From contig JAGGWA010000092.1 of the NCBI GenBank assembly GCA_021157745.1, forward strand, positions 1-15,368: 15,368 bases of DNA, given 5' to 3'. Source of the DNA: Thermoplasmata archaeon. Lineage in GTDB: Archaea; Thermoplasmatota; E2; UBA202; JdFR-43. The notes beneath the pieces are model-generated. The model ran no database searches, had not been told where the DNA came from, and saw only the letters and a program-made list of their open reading frames with translations. A program made the translations under genes and the position numbers. Numbering within the stretch: position 1 is the stretch's first letter; every line of letters begins with the position of its first letter. Of this stretch, positions 5,930-13,148 are shown piece after piece.

Positions 5930-7053
5930 GAATAAAATTTATTGTAGAATTCCATTGCCAGTTCCATTGCTTTTTTTCTTACATCTTTTCCTTTGTATAC
6001 ATCCAGCATGAGTTCAGCTATTTCCTCCATTTCTTTTTCTTTCATTCCAATGTGCGTTACTTCAGCAACGCCAATTCTTCCAATACAATCTATGAAAATT
6101 CTATTTTCTTCAAGCTTTTTAAAGAATTTGTAGGCCCTGTTTTTATCCATATCAAGCATTATCTGATGGCTTTGGGTGAAGCCTCTGTCAGCATATTTTA
6201 TAGCAACCCCATTTTCGTGCAAATGCGCTGCCAGAACTTTTGCATTCTTTACGATTTGCGAAGCATATCTTCTGCCATTGCTTATAAGCTCTTCAAAAAC
6301 AATCGCCAGAGCAGCTATCCTATTCATGTGCATGTTGTCAACCAGACCAATGCCTGTATCGAAATCAAATAAAAGATAGGAAGCAAATTTTTCATAGATC
6401 GCATCATTATTGATTAAAACAATGCCGCCCTGCGGCCCCGCAAGCGTTTTGTGTGTCGAAGCAATTATAGCATGGCTTCCCTCCTTCAATGGATTCTGAA
6501 ATGCATTTCCGGCTATCAAGCCAATGACGTGCGAGGCATCGTAAACAACGATTCCATCAAAATTCTCTCTTATTTTTTCTACAGGCAATGGAAAGAATAT
6601 AGTTGATTGAGCGAGCAAAGTAAGTGGAATTTTTTTCATTTCGAGTTTTGAAACATCTATTTCATATTTTTTCATCGGTATGCTGTATTTTTTGCGGTGA
6701 AATTTTTCATAGCCAAAAGGGTAACCACCATTCTCCTTTGGTATTGTTGCAATCTCGTCATGTGACTTTGTAAAAGCAAATATGGCTGCAACATCACAGA
6801 TATTTCCAGATATGGCATTTAAAATCGCATATCTCACATTAAACAATTTTTTGGCAAGTTCAGTAGCTCTTTTATATATCTCTATTGCATACTCGCTGCC
6901 ACCATACCATTCTGTTCCATATCGAGTTGCTAAATCACTCGACAAAGCTTTCAATGCATCCTTTGCCATTGCATTTTCAGAAGGAATCAGGTTTATGCTG
7001 CTCCGCCTGTATTCATCATGTTTTTCTACCAAGCCCTTTATCTTCTCTTCCAT
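5926..7053 (-). CDS. glyA: Serine hydroxymethyltransferase family protein, short divergent form
   Basis: This 375-residue PLP enzyme is of the SHMT family; bacterial GlyA has about 415. SHMT makes glycine from serine and loads a C1 unit onto a folate or pterin carrier. Visible residues are LIPSENAMA (22-30), the cofactor aspartate and histidine in DASHVIG (172-178), the Schiff-base Lys202 in STHKTLAGPQGG (199-210), and Arg326 in GRIGVAEVTHIG, where the substrate-carboxylate Arg of the family lies. It departs from the standard form at two points. The RYGTEWYGGSEYA segment lacks the few residues of the bacterial ...GYPGKRYYGG... stretch. The usual LAHGGHLTHG carrier-binding loop is replaced by ENGGYPFGYEKF (107-118). 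It may use a methanopterin-type carrier or act as another aldolase on beta-hydroxy-amino acids. The start overlaps the upstream gene's stop by 16 nt, and the end shares 4 nt with nadA. SerA and the class V aminotransferase lie farther along the window. Confidence 0.85.
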   Translation of the reverse strand: MEEKIKGLVEKHDEYRRSSINLIPSENAMAKDALKALSSDLATRYGTEWYGGSEYAIEIYKRATELAKKLFNVRYAILNAISGNICDVAAIFAFTKSHDEIATIPKENGGYPFGYEKFHRKKYSIPMKKYEIDVSKLEMKKIPLTLLAQSTIFFPLPVEKIRENFDGIVVYDASHVIGLIAGNAFQNPLKEGSHAIIASTHKTLAGPQGGIVLINNDAIYEKFASYLLFDFDTGIGLVDNMHMNRIAALAIVFEELISNGRRYASQIVKNAKVLAAHLHENGVAIKYADRGFTQSHQIMLDMDKNRAYKFFKKLEENRIFIDCIGRIGVAEVTHIGMKEKEMEEIAELMLDVYKGKDVRKKAMELAMEFYNKFYS

Positions 7054-7892
7054 ATTACAATTATTATTGAAGCAACGATCACAATTATTATTCCTATGGA
7101 AATTGCTGTCATTGATCCCTCTTTTCCATAGCTTTCAATTGTTATATTGGTGTATGCAAAATTTTTCTTCTCTTCATGTCCTGGAGGATAATACTCAATC
7201 TTCAATGGCACCTCTTCCTTTCCAATCTTTTTTGCTGTAATACCTATTTTAATCACGCCAGTTGAATGACTCTGTATAATTTGCATGGATGGAAAAGAAA
7301 AATCGAAGTACTTGCTTTCATTAACAGGCTGAACATTTATATACAAAGGAGAATTGCAATTGTTTGTAACATTTATTGTAACTTCCTTGCTTTCATCCAT
7401 ACTTAGCTTTACACTTTTATGCTCAACGAATATTCCAGCATCATGAAAGTCCTGCATAACATCCAAAGCTTCCTTATCTTCTGCCCCATTTACAATAAGG
7501 CTTCCATTTGTAAAAGCATGTATGACAACGTTGTATGTGATGAAAGCAGGTGCCTCATCTTTTGCCCTTAGCGTTATAGTCACATCTTTCTCAACGCTTC
7601 CGCCACGCCAGCCAACAGGCGTTATTGTGAATGAAGAAGGCTGAATAGAAACAGAAAGCCAGTCTGGAACATTTTCCGCTTCTATATAAATAACGAGTGG
7701 CATTGGGATTATTGCTCCAAAACCCCAGCTGAAGTTAAGGCTAGCATGCAAAACTATGGCTTCATTCAAAGGCACAGCCGAGGGTTTTTCAACACTCAAA
7801 TCAAGCTCTGAAGAAATGAAGCCGGCGCTGGCTGCTATAGAAGCAAGAGGCAATGTAAAAATGGCTAACATGTATACAATTTTCATATCCAT
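7038..7892 (-). CDS. Surface-anchored beta-sandwich protein, function unknown
   Basis: I do not recognise this 284-residue protein as a named family. It begins with a signal peptide (about residues 4-22, KIVYMLAIFTLPLASIAASA). Its extracellular part is rich in alternating hydrophobic residues, typical of two Ig-like or archaeal surface beta-sandwich domains (about 28-135 and 152-255). One transmembrane helix (262-281) ends in WKRR, a stop-transfer signal that places the C-terminus in the cytoplasm. N-glycosylation sequons occur (for example NFS53, NGS129, NVT174, NES191, NIT249). It lies 41 nt downstream of the secreted protease gene and overlaps the SHMT gene by 16 nt. It could be a scaffold, adhesin or substrate linked to the neighbouring protease; this is inference from adjacency. 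Two in-frame ATGs start it (7892 and 7886). The TATA box is about 26 nt from the second, so translation may begin at 7886. Confidence 0.8.
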   Translation of the reverse strand: MDMKIVYMLAIFTLPLASIAASAGFISSELDLSVEKPSAVPLNEAIVLHASLNFSWGFGAIIPMPLVIYIEAENVPDWLSVSIQPSSFTITPVGWRGGSVEKDVTITLRAKDEAPAFITYNVVIHAFTNGSLIVNGAEDKEALDVMQDFHDAGIFVEHKSVKLSMDESKEVTINVTNNCNSPLYINVQPVNESKYFDFSFPSMQIIQSHSTGVIKIGITAKKIGKEEVPLKIEYYPPGHEEKKNFAYTNITIESYGKEGSMTAISIGIIIVIVASIIIVIWKRR

Positions 7893-7905
7893 ATATTTGG
7901 CATTG

Positions 7906-7920
7906 AAATATATATTTTAT
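7906..7920 (-). promoter_or_regulatory. TATA box of the surface-protein/glyA transcript
   Basis: On the minus strand the sequence reads ATAAAATATATATTT, a strong archaeal box A. Its centre near 7912 is about 26 nt from the ATG at 7886 and 20 nt from the ATG at 7892. That spacing favours a leaderless message beginning at the second ATG. A 12-base perfect palindrome lies directly upstream (7919-7930). Confidence 0.5.
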
Positions 7921-7930
7921 CATATATGAT
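7919..7930. repeat. 12-bp perfect palindrome next to a promoter
   Basis: ATCATATATGAT reads the same on both strands. It lies in the 41-base gap between the secreted protease gene and the surface-protein gene, on the upstream side of the TATA box where BRE and activator contacts are expected. It could be a dimeric regulator site. AT-rich palindromes of this length also arise by chance, and as a hairpin it would be too weak for a terminator. Confidence 0.35.
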
Positions 7931-7933
7931 GCC

Positions 7934-9688
7934 TTATCTCCCAACATAACTTATGAGCAGCTCCGAAGCATTGTTTGCTGCTGTCGGATAGCGATCGCTC
8001 ATCTGTGGATACTGTAACCAATTTTCCTTATGTTGGTAGCGTTCCCAGCAGTAATCATCTGTTGCCTTTGATGCATACTTATAGGCTTCCTCAGCGGATA
8101 CATATCCATCTTTGTTGTAATCGCAAATCCTCATCGAGAATGCTCCCTCCTTCGAGTCGAAAAGAAAGTAGATGAATACGCTGTTCTTGAAAATACTACT
8201 GACATGACCCGCTCTGTCTTCTCTCGTTGCTGTCAGTATAACCCTTCCGTCCTGCGCAACATCATGAATGACTCCTCCAGATTGGCATGAATCTGCTATG
8301 ACAAGCATTCCTTTGTATGAGCATTTATCAAGGCATGAGTCTATCTCACGCCCGGTGATGAATCCATCATAGGCAACAAATAAATATCCATATGGAGGAG
8401 CCCCTACAGATCCATGCGCACTCCACATTACGAGGTCTATATCATCGTAGTCATCATTTTTTGCCATCCAGCTCAATGCTGATTTTATCTCATTTTTTGT
8501 TGGGGATATGAGAACCTTTATGTGGCTTGGATCCCAGCCATGAGCTATTAAACAATCTCTTGCATCATAGGCGTTGTTGTCTGCAAAGTGGGCTATAGCC
8601 CCTTCAGATGTTTCAAGCACTCCTATCAGAACAGCCCATTTTTCTTCATTGCCGTCAGGCTCATCTCCGCTTAGCTCGCCGTAGCTTCTGAAGCAGAAAT
8701 CCCTCCCAACATCGCCGTTCCATGCTCCGTTTGTCTTCTCATAGAACATTCCATTCTCATAGAGATTGCCATTTCCATAGTACCACTTGTAGTAATTTCT
8801 CTCATTCCCTCCTGTCTGATGAACAACTATGGCATATGTTTTATATGGCTCCAATTTTATGCCACCAAAATCTGCATGTATCCATCCCCCGCTTTTGCTT
8901 ATCTCATCTGCCTTGAATGTATGTCCTGTAACATATATTCCCTTTATGTTGTTGCCTTTAACCTCCCACACATTTACAACTAAATCTCCGAGGAACATAT
9001 TTTCAATGAAATTTGGGAAGGAAATGCCAAAGAATCTCATAAGAATGTTTCTTATCGCCGATAGAAACGAGACAAACCTGTTATTGCTCTGCTCATAACT
9101 CGCTATCCCTTTCCTTCCCACATATATGTCAATGCCAGTAAATTTCAGTTTGCTCGGCTTGAATGTCTGGGCGTAGTATCTGTCTCCATATATCTTTACA
9201 TAGCCATCTGCCTGCTCCTGTTTCTGGTCTATGTCTGATATATCCGATTTACCTGTTTCATCTTTTATTGTTACACTTATCACACATTCATCTTTTGCAT
9301 TATGCTCATCTCTCACCTCAAGCCTAACGAATCCATTGTATGGCTCATAATAAACATGTGATGTTTTGGGAGACGAAATCCATGGAGTATCATACACACC
9401 ATCGTTATCAAAATCCCACCTGTACTGCAATGTATCGTTATCTGCGTCATAGCTTAACGAGGCATCAAAAACAATGGAGCTCCCAGCTCTGCTCACATTC
9501 ATCAACGCAGTTGGAGCATGATTTTTTATGGGAATGAATTTGGAGATGGGAAAAACAGGATAGCTCGAATGAAATGAATAGTTAGTGAGGTTCATGCTTT
9601 CATTGTTCATGGAAATACTCTTTTCATTCATAATTCCAGATTGAAACAGAAATATGGCGGCAATAACAAAGCATAGCAGCTTCGCCAT
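7934..9688 (-). CDS. Secreted caspase/legumain-like cysteine protease with PKD, jelly-roll and EF-hand modules
   Basis: This 584-residue extracellular protein opens with a signal peptide (1-18). A PKD domain follows (about 58-142; SYDADNDTLQYRWDFDNDG is the typical signature). Next is a jelly-roll-like module found in archaeal secreted proteins (about 165-337, AQTFKPSKL to FCFRSYG). The C-terminal peptidase (about 348-540) is of the caspase-haemoglobinase fold, clan CD: strand WAVLIGV, DNNAYDARDCL, catalytic His425 in SAHGS and Cys468 in ADSCQSGG, then GRVILTATREDRAG. Inside it lies a canonical EF-hand loop, D523-x-N525-x-D527-G-Y529-V-S531-x-x-E534, suggesting calcium dependence. There is no C-terminal anchor, so it may be released or held by a partner, possibly the surface protein downstream. 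Peptidase family C13, C14 or another clan CD family cannot be fixed by eye. Clan CD enzymes commonly cleave after one specific P1 residue, not readable here. Confidence 0.87.
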   Translation of the reverse strand: MAKLLCFVIAAIFLFQSGIMNEKSISMNNESMNLTNYSFHSSYPVFPISKFIPIKNHAPTALMNVSRAGSSIVFDASLSYDADNDTLQYRWDFDNDGVYDTPWISSPKTSHVYYEPYNGFVRLEVRDEHNAKDECVISVTIKDETGKSDISDIDQKQEQADGYVKIYGDRYYAQTFKPSKLKFTGIDIYVGRKGIASYEQSNNRFVSFLSAIRNILMRFFGISFPNFIENMFLGDLVVNVWEVKGNNIKGIYVTGHTFKADEISKSGGWIHADFGGIKLEPYKTYAIVVHQTGGNERNYYKWYYGNGNLYENGMFYEKTNGAWNGDVGRDFCFRSYGELSGDEPDGNEEKWAVLIGVLETSEGAIAHFADNNAYDARDCLIAHGWDPSHIKVLISPTKNEIKSALSWMAKNDDYDDIDLVMWSAHGSVGAPPYGYLFVAYDGFITGREIDSCLDKCSYKGMLVIADSCQSGGVIHDVAQDGRVILTATREDRAGHVSSIFKNSVFIYFLFDSKEGAFSMRICDYNKDGYVSAEEAYKYASKATDDYCWERYQHKENWLQYPQMSDRYPTAANNASELLISYVGR

Positions 9689-9727
9689 GATTATAAATAG
9701 TAAAGAAAAGATAAAATTTACGACCCA

Positions 9728-9740
9728 GTTATATATAATG
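9728..9740 (-). promoter_or_regulatory. Candidate TATA box of the secreted protease gene
   Basis: The minus strand reads CATTATATATAAC, a good box A overlapping the last codons and stop of arcS. It would place a start of transcription near 9709, with a leader of about 20 nt before the ATG at 9688. A weaker AT-rich alternative (9709-9718) sits at the leaderless distance. The choice between them is uncertain. Confidence 0.35.
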
Positions 9741-11459
9741 CCTTATTTTAACAGCCTCCCCATGCCTGCTTTCTGTCATCTCGCTTCCATTCATCTTTGC
9801 AACACCCACGCCACGAAACTCATCGCCATGGAAAACAACCACCTCGTCACCAACCCTTATCCTTTCATCCGCATTTTTTACACCAACGGCAAATACACTT
9901 CCTTTTGGGATGAAATCGTCTATCTCAACCCAGTAATTTCTGCCAAGTTTTTTCCCTCCTATGAGAGTAAGCGAGAAGAGTCCGCGCTTAGCAACATATA
10001 TGGCAGCTTGCTTATCGTTGCAATATATCTTGTAATCTGGGAATTTTCCTCTCACAATGCATCCTTCCATGAAGTTTTCAATGCTTCCAAATTGAAATGA
10101 AAGCATTGATTTTGCTTCAGCTCTTCTTCGCCATGAAGGATAAACATAATCATACTCCTCGGACAGCAACGCCAGCTTTTCTTCAAGTTTTTTTAGATCA
10201 CTTGGCAAAGTAGGCTTATCTTGGCACGTTGAAATTGCATCTATGGAAAGAAAATCCATTTCCTTTGGCAAATGGTTTATTATTACATCATATTTGTTTT
10301 TCTTCAAAAATTCATCAAGCATTTTCTGGAGCATCTCCTGCTCCTCTTTATCCCAGTAGCCAGTCACACTTATATCATAATGGGCAGCTGGATAAAAATT
10401 TTCGAGTTCGCGAGGAACGATTCCCAGCGGGCTTGTTAATATTATCTCATGTATGACATTTTTATTGCTTATCCTGTTTATTACCTTGCGAAACATTGTA
10501 TGGCTTTTTGATATCGAATAAGGTTTTTTTGAAGAGCATGGCAACAGAAGCAATATTTTAGCAACTTCAGGCTTCTCATATCTTTTCAGTATCCGTTCTC
10601 TGAATCTTTTAATTGGGGGCATATTCAAAGAATAGCAGGATGCATTGATTTTATTCCCGCTTATAGGCCATATTTTCTCAAAATGGTCATATTTCTCATC
10701 CAAAAGGCGTAATATCGTTGCTACATGGGCATCGACAGCAGCTTTTCCTTCAACAAGCCTTCTTAAACTCCCATTTTTTATTGCATTCCTCACTTTTGCC
10801 ATTTCATTTTTTAAAATTTCATAGTTATGCATCAAGAGGTCACGAAAACCATCTATTCCCTTTCTGCAATATTTGCAGGAACATGGATATTCCTCCATTT
10901 CCTCCAAGCTATGCTCTTCCTCCGCCGTAAAATAAATTCCCTTCCTGCTTTTCATGACAACAGCTATCGAATCAACGATATCGATGCCAGCATAAATCAA
11001 AATCGCAAGGTTGCTTGGAGTTGCAATCGCTGGAGCATATAAAGGCTTATACCCAATTTTTTTTCTTGTTTCGATGACGGCATCGACAAAATACCTTGGA
11101 TTTGAGTATAGTTCCATTGAATTCTGCAGGATGTATATTCTTTCCTCCTTGCTCACATTTCCTTTTGCATCAACTATCTCAAATTCTCCCGCATTGCTTT
11201 CGTTCCATTCAGATGCAAATTCATGGAATGGTTGAGGGAAAAAATAGGGGTATGGCAACGAAGGCGGAATATCTCCTTTCTTTGGATAAAAGAAAGTTCC
11301 ACTCGCTTTAATATCCTTTCCAAGCCTTATTGTTTTTGGCGGCGCCGGAATGCGGGGCGAAGAATACCAAAGTATGGCTGGAATTTCTATTTTCTTCCCT
11401 TTATATTCAATCCATCCAAGCCTTGCTGCCTCATTTCTTCTCTCAATTTCAAATTTCAT
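9729..11459 (-). CDS. arcS: Archaeosine synthase alpha subunit (TGT-like, with PUA domain)
   Basis: The 576-residue protein has the full ArcS architecture. ArcS modifies preQ0 already inserted at position 15 of archaeal tRNA, attaching lysine before a radical SAM partner (RaSEA) finishes archaeosine. The diagnostic motif PCSSKKPYSISKSH spans 307-320 and separates ArcS from the true guanine transglycosylase (TGT). Upstream is the degenerate TGT-like domain with the zinc-binding cluster C193-x-C195-x2-C198 and a nearby HN (211-212). A C-terminal PUA RNA-binding domain (about 505-576) contains FIPKGSVFAVGVKNAD and VGDEVVVFHGDEFRGVGVA. The ATG overlaps the serA stop by 4 nt (ATGA), so it is probably translated by coupling as the last gene of a four-gene minus-strand operon. 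No RaSEA or TGT gene is in view. Identification is firm. Confidence 0.95.
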   Translation of the reverse strand: MKFEIERRNEAARLGWIEYKGKKIEIPAILWYSSPRIPAPPKTIRLGKDIKASGTFFYPKKGDIPPSLPYPYFFPQPFHEFASEWNESNAGEFEIVDAKGNVSKEERIYILQNSMELYSNPRYFVDAVIETRKKIGYKPLYAPAIATPSNLAILIYAGIDIVDSIAVVMKSRKGIYFTAEEEHSLEEMEEYPCSCKYCRKGIDGFRDLLMHNYEILKNEMAKVRNAIKNGSLRRLVEGKAAVDAHVATILRLLDEKYDHFEKIWPISGNKINASCYSLNMPPIKRFRERILKRYEKPEVAKILLLLPCSSKKPYSISKSHTMFRKVINRISNKNVIHEIILTSPLGIVPRELENFYPAAHYDISVTGYWDKEEQEMLQKMLDEFLKKNKYDVIINHLPKEMDFLSIDAISTCQDKPTLPSDLKKLEEKLALLSEEYDYVYPSWRRRAEAKSMLSFQFGSIENFMEGCIVRGKFPDYKIYCNDKQAAIYVAKRGLFSLTLIGGKKLGRNYWVEIDDFIPKGSVFAVGVKNADERIRVGDEVVVFHGDEFRGVGVAKMNGSEMTESRHGEAVKIRHYI

Positions 11460-12397
11460 TTCATCATGTCTTTATTTACCCAGTAATCTGGTTCCTTTCC
11501 ATCTAAAACCTTCAAAATTTGCTCAGCACATATAACGCCTGCTCTTATCTGCCCCTCTTTTGTTGAAGCACCAATATGGGGTGTGAGAATAACATTGTCG
11601 AGCTCTGCAAGCTTTCCCTGATATGGCTCATGCTCAAAAACATCAACGGCTGCTCCAGCTATCGCTCCTTCCTTCAAAACCTTATACAATGCTTCCTCGT
11701 CAACAACTCCTCCTCTGGCAACATTTACAAGGAATGCTGTCTTCTTCATCTTTCTCAACAACGCCTCATTAACCATGTGTCGTGTTTCTTCAGTTAGAGG
11801 AACATGCAATGAAATGAAATCTGCCGTGGAAAAAATTTCTTCCATGCTCTTCAACTCTGCATTCATCGATTTTGCCTTCTCAGGCGTGCAATGCGGACTG
11901 TAAACGAGTATACTCATCCCCAAACAGGAAGCTATTTTAGCAACTTCTCTCGCTATCCTCCCGCTCCCTATCAATCCAAGAACTTTCCCCTGCAATTCTA
12001 TTCCCTTAAGCTTTTTCTTCGCCCACTCTCCCTTCTTCATGCTTTCATCCGCTTTAGTTATCTTCCTCGCGAGAGCAAACATCAGGGCAACGCTAAGCTC
12101 CGCCACAGAGCGGGTGGAGCCGCCCGGCGAATTGACGACATAGATGCCGTGCTTGCTTGCTTCTTCAACATCTATATTATCAACGCCTATCCCAGCCCTT
12201 CCTATAACCTTGAGTTTTTTTCCAGCTTTTATAATGTTTGCCGTAACTTTTGTTGCACTTCTCACCATCAAAGCATCATATTCTCCAATTTCTTTCTCGA
12301 GTTCTTCCCCTCGCAGCTCTTTAAAAACGACTTCATGTTTTTCTTTAAGCAAATCCATTGCTTCCTTTGCCACCTCATCAGTTATTAGAATTTTCAT
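11456..12397 (-). CDS. serA: D-3-phosphoglycerate dehydrogenase, short form without regulatory domain
   Basis: The 313-residue NAD-dependent D-2-hydroxyacid dehydrogenase oxidises 3-phosphoglycerate to phosphohydroxypyruvate, the first step to serine. Evidence: the Rossmann motif GLIGSGRIA (141-149, Ala in place of the last Gly), NSPGGSTRSVAEL (89-101), the catalytic triad Arg228 (NVARGGVVDE), Glu257 (DVFEHEP) and His274 (LTPHIGAST). The protein ends soon after the catalytic domains, so the ASB and ACT regulatory domains of long SerA are absent and serine feedback through ACT is not expected. The start is 16 nt downstream of the phosphoesterase gene, and the stop overlaps arcS by 4 nt. Related D-hydroxyacid dehydrogenases such as glyoxylate reductase cannot be wholly excluded. 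The class V aminotransferase at 14370, which could take the product, supports SerA. Codons 90-103 form a GC-rich island unlike the rest of the gene. Confidence 0.88.
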   Translation of the reverse strand: MKILITDEVAKEAMDLLKEKHEVVFKELRGEELEKEIGEYDALMVRSATKVTANIIKAGKKLKVIGRAGIGVDNIDVEEASKHGIYVVNSPGGSTRSVAELSVALMFALARKITKADESMKKGEWAKKKLKGIELQGKVLGLIGSGRIAREVAKIASCLGMSILVYSPHCTPEKAKSMNAELKSMEEIFSTADFISLHVPLTEETRHMVNEALLRKMKKTAFLVNVARGGVVDEEALYKVLKEGAIAGAAVDVFEHEPYQGKLAELDNVILTPHIGASTKEGQIRAGVICAEQILKVLDGKEPDYWVNKDMMK

Positions 12398-12413
12398 GAG
12401 GTATAATTCAGTT

Positions 12414-13148
12414 TCACCTTAAATTTCTTACCCTCCCCAAGTTAATGCCATTCAAAAGATATACATTTGCATTTTCAATGTCAATCAAGCTTGCTATACC
12501 GTGCTCAAGCTTTTCTTTATTAACAGCAATTCCTCCAGCGATTGGATTGAAGGATGGCATTACAATAACCTGCATATTTTCATTTCCATCTGGATATTTT
12601 TTGGAAAATTTTTGTTTTTTGAATCGCCCCTTAATCCAGCATGGCTCCGTGTATGAATAGCCAGTTTTTGTTGTAATCCTTATATATGGATGCAGATGAG
12701 CCATTATTAAAATGCTTGCTTTCATTATCGACGGCGAGCACCATGCGTGGCCGTGAGCCATGGCTATGTTATCGAGCAATATTCCTCTTGCCCCAAATAT
12801 TTTTGCATATTTGCTTTTCAAACGTGCATCATGATTCCCTTTCACAATCCATATTTCCGCATGCTTGCTCAATTCCTTTAAAAAATATGCAACCTCTCTC
12901 CTTTCCTTCATGATATGCTCTCTATCCAAAATAACATGCTTTAAGTCTCCAAGTATTATCAATTTCTCTGCTCTTTTTCTTTTTAGCATTGCAATGATTC
13001 TTTCCATCATGCTTTTTGTCTGCAACGGTATGGTTATTCCTCTGTTTTCATATTCAAATTCTATACCAATATGCAAATCTGCAATAACGATTGCTTTTGC
13101 CTTTTGAATATACAGGGCTCTTTCTCCATAAATTGGCTCCACTTTCAT
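12414..13148 (-). CDS. SbcD/Mre11-related archaeal metallophosphoesterase
   Basis: The 244-residue calcineurin-type phosphoesterase shows all metal-binding motifs: D24-x-H26 (IADLHIG), GD68 (LGDLKH), GNH106D (104-107), H132-G-H134 and AHLH (H151, H153). The size and pattern resemble the archaeal family of SbcD-related putative phosphoesterases, which in many archaea accompany Lhr-type helicases and are suspected to act on nucleic acids. The activity here is not known and no helicase gene is visible. The frame is open up to an ATG at 13238, but that would overlap the upstream gene by 94 nt. The ATG at 13148 begins MKVEPIYGER, the usual N-terminus just before the first motif, and gives a tidy 4-nt ATGA overlap with the preceding stop; I use that one. 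The gene is the second of the operon that continues with serA and arcS. Confidence 0.88.
   Translation of the reverse strand: MKVEPIYGERALYIQKAKAIVIADLHIGIEFEYENRGITIPLQTKSMMERIIAMLKRKRAEKLIILGDLKHVILDREHIMKERREVAYFLKELSKHAEIWIVKGNHDARLKSKYAKIFGARGILLDNIAMAHGHAWCSPSIMKASILIMAHLHPYIRITTKTGYSYTEPCWIKGRFKKQKFSKKYPDGNENMQVIVMPSFNPIAGGIAVNKEKLEHGIASLIDIENANVYLLNGINLGRVRNLR

Noticed and set aside
9729..11459. True tRNA-guanine transglycosylase
   Set aside because: The PCSSKKPYSISKSH motif and overall layout are those of ArcS; the TGT-like part is degenerate.
11891..12388. 165-codon plus-strand frame antisense to serA
   Set aside because: It mirrors a conserved enzyme gene and has no recognisable domain; the length comes from the codon bias of the coding strand.
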